NCBI RefSeq assembly: GCF_900177425.1
Contig: NZ_LT840184.1
Coordinates: forward strand, 499,547-563,546
Length of the DNA stretch: 64,000 nt
Reading direction: 5' to 3'
Source of the DNA: Paenibacillus uliginis N3/975
GTDB lineage: Bacteria > Bacillota > Bacilli > Paenibacillales > Paenibacillaceae
Shown: in pieces, positions 16,833 through 25,359 of the stretch
How the letters are laid out: each line of letters begins with the position of its first letter
Numbering within the stretch: position 1 is the first letter of the stretch
Notes under the pieces: model-generated
Databases searched by the model: none
The model's input: the letters and a program-made list of their open reading frames with translations, nothing else
What the model was told of the DNA's origin: nothing
Program-made: the position numbers and the translations under genes

Positions 16833-17519
16833 ATGAATACGAGCTTCGGTGCTGTTATCGTGGCAGCGGGTAAAGGTTCGCGAATGGGAACCCGTGAGAG
16901 CAAGCAGTTTTTGCAAATTGGCGGCAGACCGATCGTGGTGCATACAATGGATATATTCAACCAACTGCCGTGGTTGCAGGAGATCGTGCTTGTTACGGGC
17001 CGGGATGATGTTGCCCGCTGTGAGGAGTGGGTGAAGGAATACGGGCTGGACAAGGTGTCGGCTGTAATCTCAGGTGGCAGTGAACGGCAGGAATCGGTTT
17101 ACCAAGGGATCAAGCAATTGAATACAGAATGGGTAATGATACATGACGGTGTCAGACCGTTTGTTACCCACGATGAGATTCATTCTTGCCGCGAAACGGC
17201 TCTTCGCGAAGGTGCTGCTGTTCTTGGTGTACCTGTGAAGGATACGATTAAACAAGTGAACGTACAGGGGCTAATTACAGCAACGCCTGAACGTCATAGT
17301 CTGTGGGCTGTTCAGACCCCACAGGCTTTTCGTCTTTCTGACCTGCTGGCTGCACATGAGTCAGCTCAGCAGAACGGTTTTTCCGGAACAGATGATGCGA
17401 TGCTGCTGGAGAGAGCAGGTTTGCCGGTTGCTGTGGCGGAAGGGAAATATACGAACATCAAGATTACAACGCCGGAAGATTTGGAGTACGCTGCTTTTTT
17501 AAAATATAAGAAAGTATAA
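16833..17519 (+). CDS. ispD: 2-C-methyl-D-erythritol 4-phosphate cytidylyltransferase
   Basis: A 228-residue enzyme of the MEP isoprenoid pathway that couples MEP to CTP. The nucleotide-binding start VIVAAGKGSRMG and the motif HDGVRPF are present, as is the C-terminal KITTPEDL. I use ATG 16833, preceded by AGGGG; a longer frame from 16710 is unlike the family. The last codons (KYKKV, stop) lie inside a palindromic repeat that begins at 17502, so the repeat supplies the C-terminus. ispF follows about 100 bp downstream. Confidence 0.96.
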   Translation: MNTSFGAVIVAAGKGSRMGTRESKQFLQIGGRPIVVHTMDIFNQLPWLQEIVLVTGRDDVARCEEWVKEYGLDKVSAVISGGSERQESVYQGIKQLNTEWVMIHDGVRPFVTHDEIHSCRETALREGAAVLGVPVKDTIKQVNVQGLITATPERHSLWAVQTPQAFRLSDLLAAHESAQQNGFSGTDDAMLLERAGLPVAVAEGKYTNIKITTPEDLEYAAFLKYKKV

Positions 17520-17594
17520 TTGTGGACTTTACTTTCTTATATTTCTCGCAGAAACGGCCGCCGTCTTTAAGGACGGCAAAGCCGTTTCTACTTG
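17502..17594. repeat. Palindromic intergenic repeat, copy 1
   Basis: The first part is a perfect 15-bp inverted repeat, AAATATAAGAAAGTA (17502-17516) with TACTTTCTTATATTT (17530-17544). The second part is a nested hairpin: AGAAACGGC (17550-17558) with GCCGTTTCT (17581-17589), enclosing GCCGTC (17560-17565) with GACGGC (17572-17577). It ends in ACTTG. Related copies are at 19995-20064 and 59477-59553, and single arms near 19664, 41970 and 42128. Confidence 0.85.
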
Positions 17595-17618
17595 AAGAAA
17601 AACAAGGGGGAGATGTAG

Positions 17619-18107
17619 ATGATTCGAGTAGGTCAGGGATTTGATGTGCATCAGCTCGTGGAAGGAAGACCGTGCATTATCGGTGGCGTGACCATTCCGT
17701 ATGAAAAAGGTTTGGTAGGGCATTCTGATGCTGACGTACTGCTGCATGCAATCACGGATGCCGTTCTGGGTGCTTTAGGTCTTGGCGATATTGGGCGTCA
17801 CTTTCCGGATAATGACCCGGCTTTCAAAGACGCTGACAGTCTGAAGCTATTGGAACAAGTATGGGAAATGGCGAAAGAAAAAGGCTATCGTCTCGGGAAT
17901 GTGGATAGTACGATTATTGCGCAAAAGCCGAAGATGGCGCCGTATATACCGGAGATGACAAAAGTTATCGCCAAGGCGCTTGAAGCGGATGAAGCGCAGG
18001 TTAACGTTAAGGCAACAACGACAGAGCAGCTTGGCTTTACAGGACGGGGCGAAGGGATCGCCGCACAATCTATTGTGTGCCTTGTTCAAGGTATGCTATC
18101 ATCTTGA
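17619..18107 (+). CDS. ispF: 2-C-methyl-D-erythritol 2,4-cyclodiphosphate synthase
   Basis: A 162-residue MEP-pathway enzyme that cyclises CDP-ME phosphate to MEcPP with release of CMP. Zinc ligands D9 and H11 (GFDVHQ) and H43 (in HSDADVLLHAI) are present. It ends with the usual GEGIAAQSIVCL strand. Start ATG 17619 follows AAGGGGGAG. It works directly with IspD's pathway neighbour products and is co-oriented with ispD across the repeat. Confidence 0.97.
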   Translation: MIRVGQGFDVHQLVEGRPCIIGGVTIPYEKGLVGHSDADVLLHAITDAVLGALGLGDIGRHFPDNDPAFKDADSLKLLEQVWEMAKEKGYRLGNVDSTIIAQKPKMAPYIPEMTKVIAKALEADEAQVNVKATTTEQLGFTGRGEGIAAQSIVCLVQGMLSS

Positions 18108-18143
18108 AAGAATCTTTGAAAGAAGCGAACGGAGGGGTTAGAA

Positions 18144-19607
18144 ATGACCGAAGAAGTCCGTGTGCGCTACGCACCGAGTCCAACGGGACATTTACATATT
18201 GGCAATGCCAGAACGGCATTATTTAATTATTTATACGCACGTAAGCACAATGGTAAATTTATAATCCGTATTGAAGATACGGACGTGAAGCGTAACGTGG
18301 CTGGCGGAGAGGAAAGCCAGCTTAAATATTTGAAGTGGCTGGGTATGGATTGGGATGAAAGCATCGATGTGGGGGGCGAGTACGGTCCTTATCGTCAGAC
18401 GGAACGACTTGACATTTACCGCAAGTTTTGGCAGGATCTGTTGGATTGTGGGCTTGCTTACCGGTGCTACTGCACCGAGGAAGAGCTGGAGAAGGAGCGG
18501 GAGGAACAGACCGCACGCGGGGAAACCCCTCGTTATTCAGGCAAACACCGTGATTTGACGGACGAACAGTGCCGCGCGTTTGAAGCGGAAGGACGGGTTG
18601 CGAGTATTCGCTTCCGTGTTCCGGAAGATAAAGTATATACATTTGATGATATGGTCAAAGGCACGATTTCTTTCAACACCAAAGAAACTGGTGACTTTGT
18701 CATTGTGAAAAAAGACGGTATCCCGACATACAACTTTGCGGTTGCGATCGACGATAATCTGATGAAGATTACCCATGTGTTGCGGGGGGAGGATCATATC
18801 TCCAATACGCCTCGCCAGCTCATGATTTATGAAGCGCTCGGTATGGAGCCGCCTAGATTCGGCCATATGACATTGATCGTAGGCGAGAATCACAAGAAGC
18901 TGAGCAAGCGTGATGAATCGATCATCCAGTTCATTGAGCAGTATGATCAGCTCGGTTATCTGCCGGAAGCTTTGTTCAATTTCATCGCTCTGCTGGGATG
19001 GTCTCCAGAAGGAGAGGAAGAAATTTTCTCGAAAGAGCAGCTGATTGATATCTTTGATGCGAACCGTCTTTCGAAGAGCCCTGCAGTGTTCGATACGAAC
19101 AAACTGGCTTATTTGAACAATTCATATATTAAGAAGGCCGATCCAAACCGGATTGCAGACCTGGCCATTCCGCATCTGCAGCGCGCTTCACGCCTGCCTG
19201 CTGAATTGACGCCGGAGCAGGAAGACTGGGCTAGAGCGCTCGTTGCTCTCTATCAGGAACAAATGACCTCTGCATCCGAAATTGTTGATCTGTCTGAAAT
19301 GTTTTTCCGTACTCATCTGGAGCTGGATCAGGAAGGTATCTCGATTCTTGCTGAAGAACAAGTTCCAACTGTGCTTTCAGCCTTCCTAGCGAAGCTGGAA
19401 CAGTCTGAGGAATTCGCAGCAGCTAAAATTGCAGCCTTAATCAAAGAAGTGCAAAAGGAAACCGGCTTTAAAGGCAAAGCGCTCTTTATGCCGATCCGTG
19501 TGGCTCTGACAGGTCAGATGCACGGCCGTGATCTGAATCAGACGATATGGTTGCTTGGCAAAGACAAGGTGCTTGACCGTTTGCGTTCTCAGATCAAGGG
19601 AGTCTAA
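18144..19607 (+). CDS. gltX: Glutamate-tRNA ligase
   Basis: A 487-residue class I synthetase. HIGH-like HLHIG is at 16-20 and KMSKS-like KLSKR at 252-256. The YRQTERLDIY and IPTYNFAVAIDD segments are conserved GluRS parts. In organisms lacking GlnRS this enzyme also charges tRNA-Gln for the amidotransferase route, which is the usual Bacillales arrangement. GGAGGGG precedes ATG 18144. The T-box leader of cysE follows. Confidence 0.97.
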   Translation: MTEEVRVRYAPSPTGHLHIGNARTALFNYLYARKHNGKFIIRIEDTDVKRNVAGGEESQLKYLKWLGMDWDESIDVGGEYGPYRQTERLDIYRKFWQDLLDCGLAYRCYCTEEELEKEREEQTARGETPRYSGKHRDLTDEQCRAFEAEGRVASIRFRVPEDKVYTFDDMVKGTISFNTKETGDFVIVKKDGIPTYNFAVAIDDNLMKITHVLRGEDHISNTPRQLMIYEALGMEPPRFGHMTLIVGENHKKLSKRDESIIQFIEQYDQLGYLPEALFNFIALLGWSPEGEEEIFSKEQLIDIFDANRLSKSPAVFDTNKLAYLNNSYIKKADPNRIADLAIPHLQRASRLPAELTPEQEDWARALVALYQEQMTSASEIVDLSEMFFRTHLELDQEGISILAEEQVPTVLSAFLAKLEQSEEFAAAKIAALIKEVQKETGFKGKALFMPIRVALTGQMHGRDLNQTIWLLGKDKVLDRLRSQIKGV

Positions 19608-19637
19608 AACATTTCCTGAACATGGATGTATATCTTC

Positions 19638-19666
19638 TTGTCAGCGCACGGTCTTTTGGGTAATAT
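19638..19666 (+). promoter_or_regulatory. Promoter of the cysE T-box transcript
   Basis: TTGTCA (19638-19643), 17-bp spacer, TAATAT (19661-19666). The -10 runs into ATATAAGAAAGTGC, which matches one arm of the palindromic repeat family. Confidence 0.6.
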
Positions 19667-19689
19667 ATAAGAAAGTGCAAATCGAAAAG

Positions 19690-19990
19690 CTTAGATCAGG
19701 AGAAGTACGCGTAAAGATCGACATCATCCAGAGAGGATAACCGGAAGAAGACAGGGCAACTTGATTCTTCCAGGCTGAAAGTTATCCGGTTGTCGTTAAG
19801 CGGAAATGCGCCTGTGAGCTGTATGGTTGAAGCGAATCGTATCGTTAGATCATACCGGCTGTCACCGTTAATGACTTGAAGTGTAACCGGGCCGTCCGTC
19901 TCAGGATATGGGAGGAATATTGCCGGTTCAAGCAGAGTGGAACCGCGTGTCTGACGCCTCTGCAGCGAAAGCTGCAGAGGCGTTTTTTGT
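19690..19990 (+). ncRNA. Cysteine-specific T-box riboswitch
   Basis: A tRNA-sensing leader. The T-box sequence AGAGTGGAACCGCG is at 19934-19947. The terminator stem ACGCCTCTGCAGC/GCTGCAGAGGCGT with loop GAAA and TTTTTT is at 19954-19988. Stem I can be drawn: CAGG (19697-19700) with CCTG (19811-19814), CGC (19708-19710) with GCG (19800-19802), CGACA (19719-19723) with TGTCG (19791-19795), GGATAAC with GTTATCC. The specifier loop then has AGTA (19704-19707) opposite GAAATGCG, giving specifier codon TGC (19807-19809), cysteine. Uncharged tRNA-Cys should stabilise the antiterminator and allow cysE-cysS expression. Confidence 0.93.
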
Positions 19991-19994
19991 TAGC

Positions 19995-20064
19995 ATATAA
20001 GAAAGTTTAAGTTTGGACCGTACACTTTCTTAAGTTTCTCGCAGAAACGTCCGCTGTCTTTATT
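19995..20064. repeat. Palindromic intergenic repeat, copy 2 (truncated)
   Basis: ATATAAGAAAGT (19995-20006) pairs with ACTTTCTT (20024-20031). It is followed by TTCTCGCAGAAACGTCCGC, nearly identical to copy 1, and breaks off after TGTCTTTA so the second hairpin lacks its 3' half. It lies between the T-box terminator and cysE. Confidence 0.75.
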
Positions 20065-20115
20065 TCCATTTGAATTGATCTTTTTATGGGTATAACTGGG
20101 GGAGGAGGATCGCTT

Positions 20116-20817
20116 ATGTTCAAGCAGATAAAGTCGGATATAAGGACCGTATTCGAGAATGATCCGGCTGCCCGTGGGCTTTTTGAAGTGGTATTTACAT
20201 ATTCGGGTCTCCATGCTTTGTGGTTACACCGAATCGCCCATGCTCTGTTCAAACGGCGCTGGTACTCTCTGGCCCGTATCATTTCACAATTCAGTCGGTT
20301 CATGACTGGCATCGAAATTCACCCGGGAGCCCGAATCGGAAAGAGGCTGTTCATTGATCACGGGATGGGCGTGGTGATCGGGGAAACGTGTGAAATCGGT
20401 GATGACGTAGTCATTTATCAGGGTGTGACACTCGGTGGTACGGGGAAAGAGAAGGGGAAGCGTCACCCGACGATTGGGAGCAACGTGGTGATTGGGTCGG
20501 GTGCTAAAGTTCTTGGATCTTTCACTATTGGTGAGAACTGCAACATCGGCTCCAATGCGGTTGTACTACGTGAAGTTCCTCCGAACAGCACCGTTGTCGG
20601 CAACCCGGGTAAAATTGTGAAGCGGAACGGTGAGCGGATTCGCGACCGGCTTGATCATACCAAACTTCCGGACCCGATTGTTGATATGCTTCGCGACATG
20701 CAGAAAGAAATAGACGATATGCGTAAAGAGCTGGCAACATTGAGAGATGAGAAACGGCAGACACCAGAGGCGGATCATTTAGAAGCCTTTTTGCATAAAA
20801 ATTTACAAAAGCGATAA
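20116..20817 (+). CDS. cysE: Serine O-acetyltransferase
   Basis: A 233-residue enzyme that acetylates serine with acetyl-CoA, the first step of cysteine synthesis. An N-terminal helical part is followed by the left-handed beta-helix hexapeptide repeats (for example IGKRLFIDHGMGVVIGE with the catalytic His, and VTLGGTGKEKGKRHPTIG). The C-terminal 40 residues form a charged helix. Start ATG 20116 follows GGAGGAGG. Controlled by the Cys T-box upstream and followed by cysS. Confidence 0.96.
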   Translation: MFKQIKSDIRTVFENDPAARGLFEVVFTYSGLHALWLHRIAHALFKRRWYSLARIISQFSRFMTGIEIHPGARIGKRLFIDHGMGVVIGETCEIGDDVVIYQGVTLGGTGKEKGKRHPTIGSNVVIGSGAKVLGSFTIGENCNIGSNAVVLREVPPNSTVVGNPGKIVKRNGERIRDRLDHTKLPDPIVDMLRDMQKEIDDMRKELATLRDEKRQTPEADHLEAFLHKNLQKR

Positions 20818-20840
20818 GACGAAAGGATCGTGACCATCGA

Positions 20841-22247
20841 ATGGCACTTCAAATTTATAATACGTTAACCCGTATGAAGGAGACGTTTAAGGCCCAAGAG
20901 CCGGGTAAGGTAAGCATGTACGTGTGCGGCCCAACCGTATACGGCTACATCCATATCGGAAATGCACGTCCAATGATTTTTTTTGATGTGGTACGCGCGT
21001 ATTTAGAGCAGCAGGGCAGTCAGGTCAACTATGTAGTCAATTTTACTGATGTGGATGACAAAATGATCCGTAAAGCGGAGCAGACCGGAACAACTGTGTC
21101 GGAGGTTGCGGACACTTTCATCTCTGCCTACTTTGAGGATTTGGACGGACTCGGCATTCCCCGGGCGTCGCTTAATCCACGTGTAACCGACAATATGGAC
21201 AGCATTATTGATTTCATTCGTGAATTGATCGAAAGAGATTTCGCTTACGAGAACGGTGGAGATGTCTTCTACCGAACGCGCAAGTTTGACGATTACGGCA
21301 AGCTGTCCCAGCAAAAAATCGATGAGCTTCAGTTCGGTATCCGGATTGAAGTGGATGAGCGGAAGGAAAGCCCTGAGGATTTTGTCCTTTGGAAAGCGGC
21401 TAAGCCTGGAGAGATCTTCTGGGAAAGCCCATGGGGAGACGGGCGTCCAGGCTGGCATATTGAATGCTCGGCAATGGCACGTCGTTATCTGGGTGATACG
21501 CTGGATATTCACGGCGGAGGTCAGGATTTGCAGTTCCCTCACCATGAGTGCGAGGTGGCTCAGTCGGAGGTGCTGACAGGGAAGCCGCTTGCGAATTACT
21601 GGATGCACAACGGTTATATTCGGATTAACAATGAAAAAATGTCAAAATCCCTTGGAAACGGGGTATTAGTAAAGGATTTACGTGAGCAATATACTAAAGA
21701 AGCTATCCGGTATTTCATGCTCTCGACGCATTACCGTAATCCATTAAACTATAGTGATGAAGTTATGGACCAAGCGCAGAACGGCATAGACCGGATTGCG
21801 AACGCGGTTGGAAACGTAAGACATCGTCTAAAGAATGCAGTCGGTTCGACAGAAGGAAAAACAGGAGTCGAAGTTGCTCGAAAAATGACAGAGGTTCTTG
21901 CCGAGTTCCACAACAAGATGCAGGATGATTTCAATACCCCGGATGCCATCACAGCCATGTTCCAATGGGTAACTGAGACGAACCATCTTCTGCAGCAGGC
22001 TTCCGTACCGGCAGAGGATCTTCAGACGGTTCTGGATGCTTTTGAAGAAATGAACGGAGTATTACGCATTGTAGACTCATCTGCAGATGAACTGCTTGAT
22101 GAAGATATTGAGCGGCTGATCGAGGAAAGATCCGCTGCCCGCAGTAACAAAGACTGGGCACGAGCTGATGAAATCCGTGACATATTGGCTGCGGAAGGCA
22201 TTGTGCTTGAGGATACGGCGCAGGGCATGCGCTGGCGGCGCAAATGA
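20841..22247 (+). CDS. cysS: Cysteine-tRNA ligase
   Basis: A 468-residue class I synthetase. C28 in the MYVCGPTVYG start, the HIGH-like YIHIGNARP, the WHIECSAM and GGGQDLQFPHHE zinc-site segments and KMSKSLGN are all present. AAAGGATCG precedes ATG 20841. It uses the cysteine made downstream of CysE, so one T-box controls both supply and charging. mrnC overlaps its stop by four bases. Confidence 0.97.
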   Translation: MALQIYNTLTRMKETFKAQEPGKVSMYVCGPTVYGYIHIGNARPMIFFDVVRAYLEQQGSQVNYVVNFTDVDDKMIRKAEQTGTTVSEVADTFISAYFEDLDGLGIPRASLNPRVTDNMDSIIDFIRELIERDFAYENGGDVFYRTRKFDDYGKLSQQKIDELQFGIRIEVDERKESPEDFVLWKAAKPGEIFWESPWGDGRPGWHIECSAMARRYLGDTLDIHGGGQDLQFPHHECEVAQSEVLTGKPLANYWMHNGYIRINNEKMSKSLGNGVLVKDLREQYTKEAIRYFMLSTHYRNPLNYSDEVMDQAQNGIDRIANAVGNVRHRLKNAVGSTEGKTGVEVARKMTEVLAEFHNKMQDDFNTPDAITAMFQWVTETNHLLQQASVPAEDLQTVLDAFEEMNGVLRIVDSSADELLDEDIERLIEERSAARSNKDWARADEIRDILAAEGIVLEDTAQGMRWRRK

Positions 22248-22687
22248 GCGGCGGTGACAACAAGGAACTGGAGGGGGGATGGTTTCCCTTCCCTCCTTCC
22301 AGGCCCGTCCGCCTCATTCCACCTATCGTGCTCGCCTACATTGGAGATGCAATTTATGAAGTTGCGGTTCGCCAGTATTTGATCTCCTTGCCGAATCTCC
22401 GGCCGCATCATTTACATCGTACAGCTACAAACCTTGTGTCAGCAAAAGCACAGAGTCGAATTTTGTCTTTTCTTGACCCAATGTTGACGGAAGAAGAACG
22501 GGATATTGTACGGCAGGGAAGGAATGCCAAGTCAGGCAGTCTTCCGAAGAATGCCGACGTTCTGGAGTATCGGCATGCCACGGCTTTTGAATGCCTGATA
22601 GGTTATCTTTATTATGTAGAACACCATGACCGTCTTCGGGAATTAATCGGGCAAGCCATCGAGTATATGGTTAATCCCGCTGAATAG
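22244..22687 (+). CDS. mrnC: Mini-ribonuclease III
   Basis: A 147-residue RNase III catalytic domain without the dsRNA-binding domain. The signature VLAYIGDAIYEVAVR and the second acidic segment AFECLIGYLYY are present. In B. subtilis it matures 23S rRNA ends. The ATG overlaps the cysS TGA and there is no good binding site, so translation depends on cysS. Confidence 0.93.
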   Translation: MSGGDNKELEGGWFPFPPSRPVRLIPPIVLAYIGDAIYEVAVRQYLISLPNLRPHHLHRTATNLVSAKAQSRILSFLDPMLTEEERDIVRQGRNAKSGSLPKNADVLEYRHATAFECLIGYLYYVEHHDRLRELIGQAIEYMVNPAE

Positions 22688-22769
22688 CAGAAAAAAGTAT
22701 AAACAGAATAAATTTAACCGCCGGCTTTAAGTGTTAAGGTCCGGACAGGTATGCAGGAGGAAAATAGTT

Positions 22770-23519
22770 ATGCAGGAAGAAGAAATCATTGCGGGTAAGC
22801 ACTCCGTCACCGAGGCGCTCCGCTCAGGGCGTACGATCAACAAGATCTGGATAGCCGAAAATGCGCAGAAGCATTTGACGATGCCAATTATCGCCGAAGC
22901 CAGAAAGCTGGGTATTGTTATTCAAAATGTCGATAAACGCAAACTGGATCAGATGGTGCCGGGGGTACAGCACCAAGGTGTTGTTGCTCAGACCGCTCCT
23001 TATGCGTATGTGGAAGTAGATGACCTTCTGAAAATTGCCGAAGATAAGGGACAGGCCCCATTCCTGTTGATTCTCGATGAAATTGAGGATCCACATAACC
23101 TTGGGTCCATTCTAAGAACGGCTGATTGCACAGGTGCACACGGTGTTATCCTGCCAAAGCGGCGTTCTGCGCAGATTACAGCTACTGTGTCCAAGACTTC
23201 AGCTGGCGCTGTTGAGTATGTCCCGGTGGCAAGAGTTACGAATCTCGCTCAAACGATAGAGCAGCTGAAAGAAATGGGAGTATGGGTTGTCGGAACGGTC
23301 GTAGATGCGGTTGAAGAGATCTATGATACTGAGGTGTTTAATGGTCCGGTTGCGATCGTAATCGGCAATGAGAGCAAAGGAATGGGCAGGCTCATCCGTG
23401 AGAAGTGTGACGTCCTTGTCAAGCTGCCAATGGCAGGCCAGATCAACTCGCTGAATGCATCGGTGGCTGCCGGTGTCGTAATGTATGAAGTACTACGCCG
23501 TCGCCGTCTTCAAGGTTAG
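22770..23519 (+). CDS. rlmB: 23S rRNA (guanosine-2'-O)-methyltransferase RlmB
   Basis: A 249-residue SPOUT methyltransferase. An N-terminal substrate-binding domain (IIAGKHSVTEAL) is followed by the SpoU motifs LILDEIEDPHNLGSILRTAD, IVIGNESKGM and LPMAGQINSLNASVAAG, which form the knotted SAM site. The start is ATG 22770 with AGGAGG upstream. It methylates 23S rRNA in the A-loop/peptidyl transferase region in characterised relatives (target by family). rae1 starts 5 bp after the stop. Confidence 0.93.
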   Translation: MQEEEIIAGKHSVTEALRSGRTINKIWIAENAQKHLTMPIIAEARKLGIVIQNVDKRKLDQMVPGVQHQGVVAQTAPYAYVEVDDLLKIAEDKGQAPFLLILDEIEDPHNLGSILRTADCTGAHGVILPKRRSAQITATVSKTSAGAVEYVPVARVTNLAQTIEQLKEMGVWVVGTVVDAVEEIYDTEVFNGPVAIVIGNESKGMGRLIREKCDVLVKLPMAGQINSLNASVAAGVVMYEVLRRRRLQG

Positions 23520-23524
23520 AGCGG

Positions 23525-24046
23525 ATGGCCGATTGGCGGGATGTGCTGCTGGTCGATGGTTATAACATGATCGGCGGATGGCCTTTCCTTGCACAACTCG
23601 CAAATATTGGTATGCAGGAGGCTCGGGATGCTCTTCTGGAGAAACTGGCCGATTACCAGGCTTTCTCGGGCCTTCGTGTCATTGCTGTTTTTGACGCTTA
23701 CCGTGTACCGGGGCTGGGCAAATCTTTTACTCAGGGTAAGGTGCAAGTATACTTCACCAAGGAAAAAGAAACTGCCGATGAATGCATTGAACGTCTTGTT
23801 GTAGATTTCAGTCACCGTCGGCGTAAAATATATGTCGCTACAAGTGACCTGATGGAGCAGCACATTATTTTTGCACTCGGTGCTCTACGGATTTCAGCCC
23901 GTGAACTGCTCAGTCAAGTGGAGCAAAGTGAACGGGAAGTAAAACTCAAAATTAAAGAGGACCAGGCTAAATCAACGAGAAACACACTAGATGGCCAACT
24001 GTCTGAGGATGTCCGTAAAATGTTTGAGCGATGGCGCCGTGAATAA
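23525..24046 (+). CDS. rae1: Rae1 (YacP), ribosome A-site mRNA endonuclease
   Basis: A 173-residue NYN/PIN-like protein. The start LLVDGYNMIGGW carries the first catalytic Asp, and IAVFDAYRVPG and IYVATSDLMEQ supply the other acidic strands. B. subtilis Rae1 cuts mRNA in the ribosomal A site. A charged C-terminal helix follows. It abuts rlmB. Confidence 0.92.
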   Translation: MADWRDVLLVDGYNMIGGWPFLAQLANIGMQEARDALLEKLADYQAFSGLRVIAVFDAYRVPGLGKSFTQGKVQVYFTKEKETADECIERLVVDFSHRRRKIYVATSDLMEQHIIFALGALRISARELLSQVEQSEREVKLKIKEDQAKSTRNTLDGQLSEDVRKMFERWRRE

Positions 24047-24118
24047 TTGAACTGGTGGAGCAAATCATGAAAGTCTTTACATTTATGTTATTATCGTTCT
24101 AATTTAGGGATGACGTGG

Positions 24119-24147
24119 TTGACGGTCTTATGGACATCATATATACT
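24119..24147 (+). promoter_or_regulatory. sigH promoter
   Basis: TTGACG (24119-24124), 17-bp spacer, TATACT (24142-24147), about 60 bp before the chosen start of sigH. It falls inside a longer open frame that I do not accept as coding. Confidence 0.75.
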
Positions 24148-24205
24148 TGTCATATATTTCAAGCGAGTGACGGGGTACCGTGCGTTCCGGGCCGGAGGGA
24201 TTCTA

Positions 24206-24850
24206 TTGAGTGTCAACCTCAAGGAAGTCATGATGTCAGGGTATGATTTGATAAGTGATGAAGACATTGTCGAGGCGGTCCGTGAAGGTGACAGCGGGGC
24301 GCTTGAATATTTGATCAATAAGTACCGGAACTTTGTACGTGCCAAAGCTCGTTCTTATTTTCTTATTGGCGCGGATCGCGAGGATATTGTCCAGGAAGGC
24401 ATGATCGGCCTTTATAAGGCAATTCGTGATTTTAAAGGGGACAAGCTTTCTTCGTTCAAGGCTTTCGCTGAGCTGTGCATCACGCGGCAGATCATTACGG
24501 CAATCAAGACCGCGACGAGACAGAAGCATATTCCACTGAATTCCTATGTTTCTCTGGATAAGCCGATTTATGATGAGGATTCAGACCGTACACTGCTGGA
24601 TGTTATATGCGGTACGGCGGTATCCGATCCAGAAGAACTGGTGATTAACCAGGAAGAGTTTGTTGGCTTGGAAGATAAAATGTCTGAAATACTGAGTGAT
24701 CTGGAGCGGAAAGTGCTGATGCTTTATTTAGATGGCCGTTCCTATCAAGAGATCGCAGTAGATTTGAGACGTCATGTTAAATCTATTGATAATGCCCTCC
24801 AGCGGGTAAAGCGTAAGCTTGAACGCTATCTGGAGGTTCGGGATAATTAG
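24206..24850 (+). CDS. sigH: RNA polymerase sigma-H factor
   Basis: A 214-residue sigma-70 family factor for the transition to stationary phase and sporulation. Region 2 (ALEYLINKYRNFVRAKARSY, then FLIGADREDIVQEGMIGLYK) and region 4 (LSDLERKVLMLYLDGRSYQE, then IAVDLRRHVKSIDNAL) are almost identical in feel to B. subtilis SigH. I choose TTG 24206 because GGAGGG lies 6 nt before it; upstream in-frame ATG 24110 lacks a site and would put the promoter inside the gene. Confidence 0.95.
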   Translation: MSVNLKEVMMSGYDLISDEDIVEAVREGDSGALEYLINKYRNFVRAKARSYFLIGADREDIVQEGMIGLYKAIRDFKGDKLSSFKAFAELCITRQIITAIKTATRQKHIPLNSYVSLDKPIYDEDSDRTLLDVICGTAVSDPEELVINQEEFVGLEDKMSEILSDLERKVLMLYLDGRSYQEIAVDLRRHVKSIDNALQRVKRKLERYLEVRDN

Positions 24851-24868
24851 AAGAATGAACGATGTGTG

Positions 24869-24894
24869 AAAGGCTCAATTTGAGCCTTTTTTTA
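24869..24894 (+). terminator. sigH terminator
   Basis: AAAGGCTCA pairs with TGAGCCTTT across AATT and is followed by T residues. Confidence 0.85.
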
Positions 24895-24895
24895 C

Positions 24896-25188
24896 TTCAT
24901 TTCGAAATCCCGGTGTTTCAGTTATTGGAAGTATGACCATAATGGTAAGTAAATGCAGCCCGCATTCAGAGAGAAAAAGGCTTGAAAAGGCGTCAACCAT
25001 GTGATAAAGTGTTTTAGGTAGGCCTAAATTCGCGTGTTTTATGAATGGAACGTTGTTACAGCATTGGAACAACGGTTTTGTTCATCTCGCAGGAATTTCG
25101 ATTGTCTGTTACAGGACAAACCGATCTTTCTACTAGGATCAATATCGGTTCTTCTGATGAAGAAGGACGTCTTCGGGAGGTGCAAATC
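24896..25188 (+). other. Leader and promoter gap before rpmG
   Basis: No gene is visible in this stretch. TTGAAA-N17-TAAAGT (24982-25010) is a possible weak promoter. CGTTGTT (25051-25057) pairs with AACAACG (25068-25074) and is followed by GTTTTGTT, an attenuator-like hairpin. CCGAT/ATCGG around 25120-25147 could form another. Roles are unproven. Confidence 0.4.
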
Positions 25189-25338
25189 ATGCGGGTAATT
25201 ATCACTTTGGCTTGTACAAGCTGCAAACAAAGAAACTACACAACCACAAAGAACAAGCGAAATCACCCCGACCGCATGGAGATGAAGAAATTTTGCAAGT
25301 TCTGTAACGAGCAAACTCCTCATCGCGAAACCAGATAG
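25189..25338 (+). CDS. rpmG: 50S ribosomal protein L33 (zinc form)
   Basis: A 49-residue L33. C9-C12 and C36-C39 form the zinc ribbon of the C+ paralogue. The start is ATG 25189 after CGGGAGGTGC. Bacillales often keep a second, cysteine-free L33 for zinc limitation, which is not in this window. It precedes secE by 21 bp, as in B. subtilis. Confidence 0.96.
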   Translation: MRVIITLACTSCKQRNYTTTKNKRNHPDRMEMKKFCKFCNEQTPHRETR

Positions 25339-25359
25339 TTTTTTGGAGGTGTAGTCGGC

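Noticed and set aside
24110..24205. N-terminal extension of SigH from ATG 24110
   Set aside because: No binding site, unlike other SigH proteins, and a good promoter (24119-24147) lies inside it.
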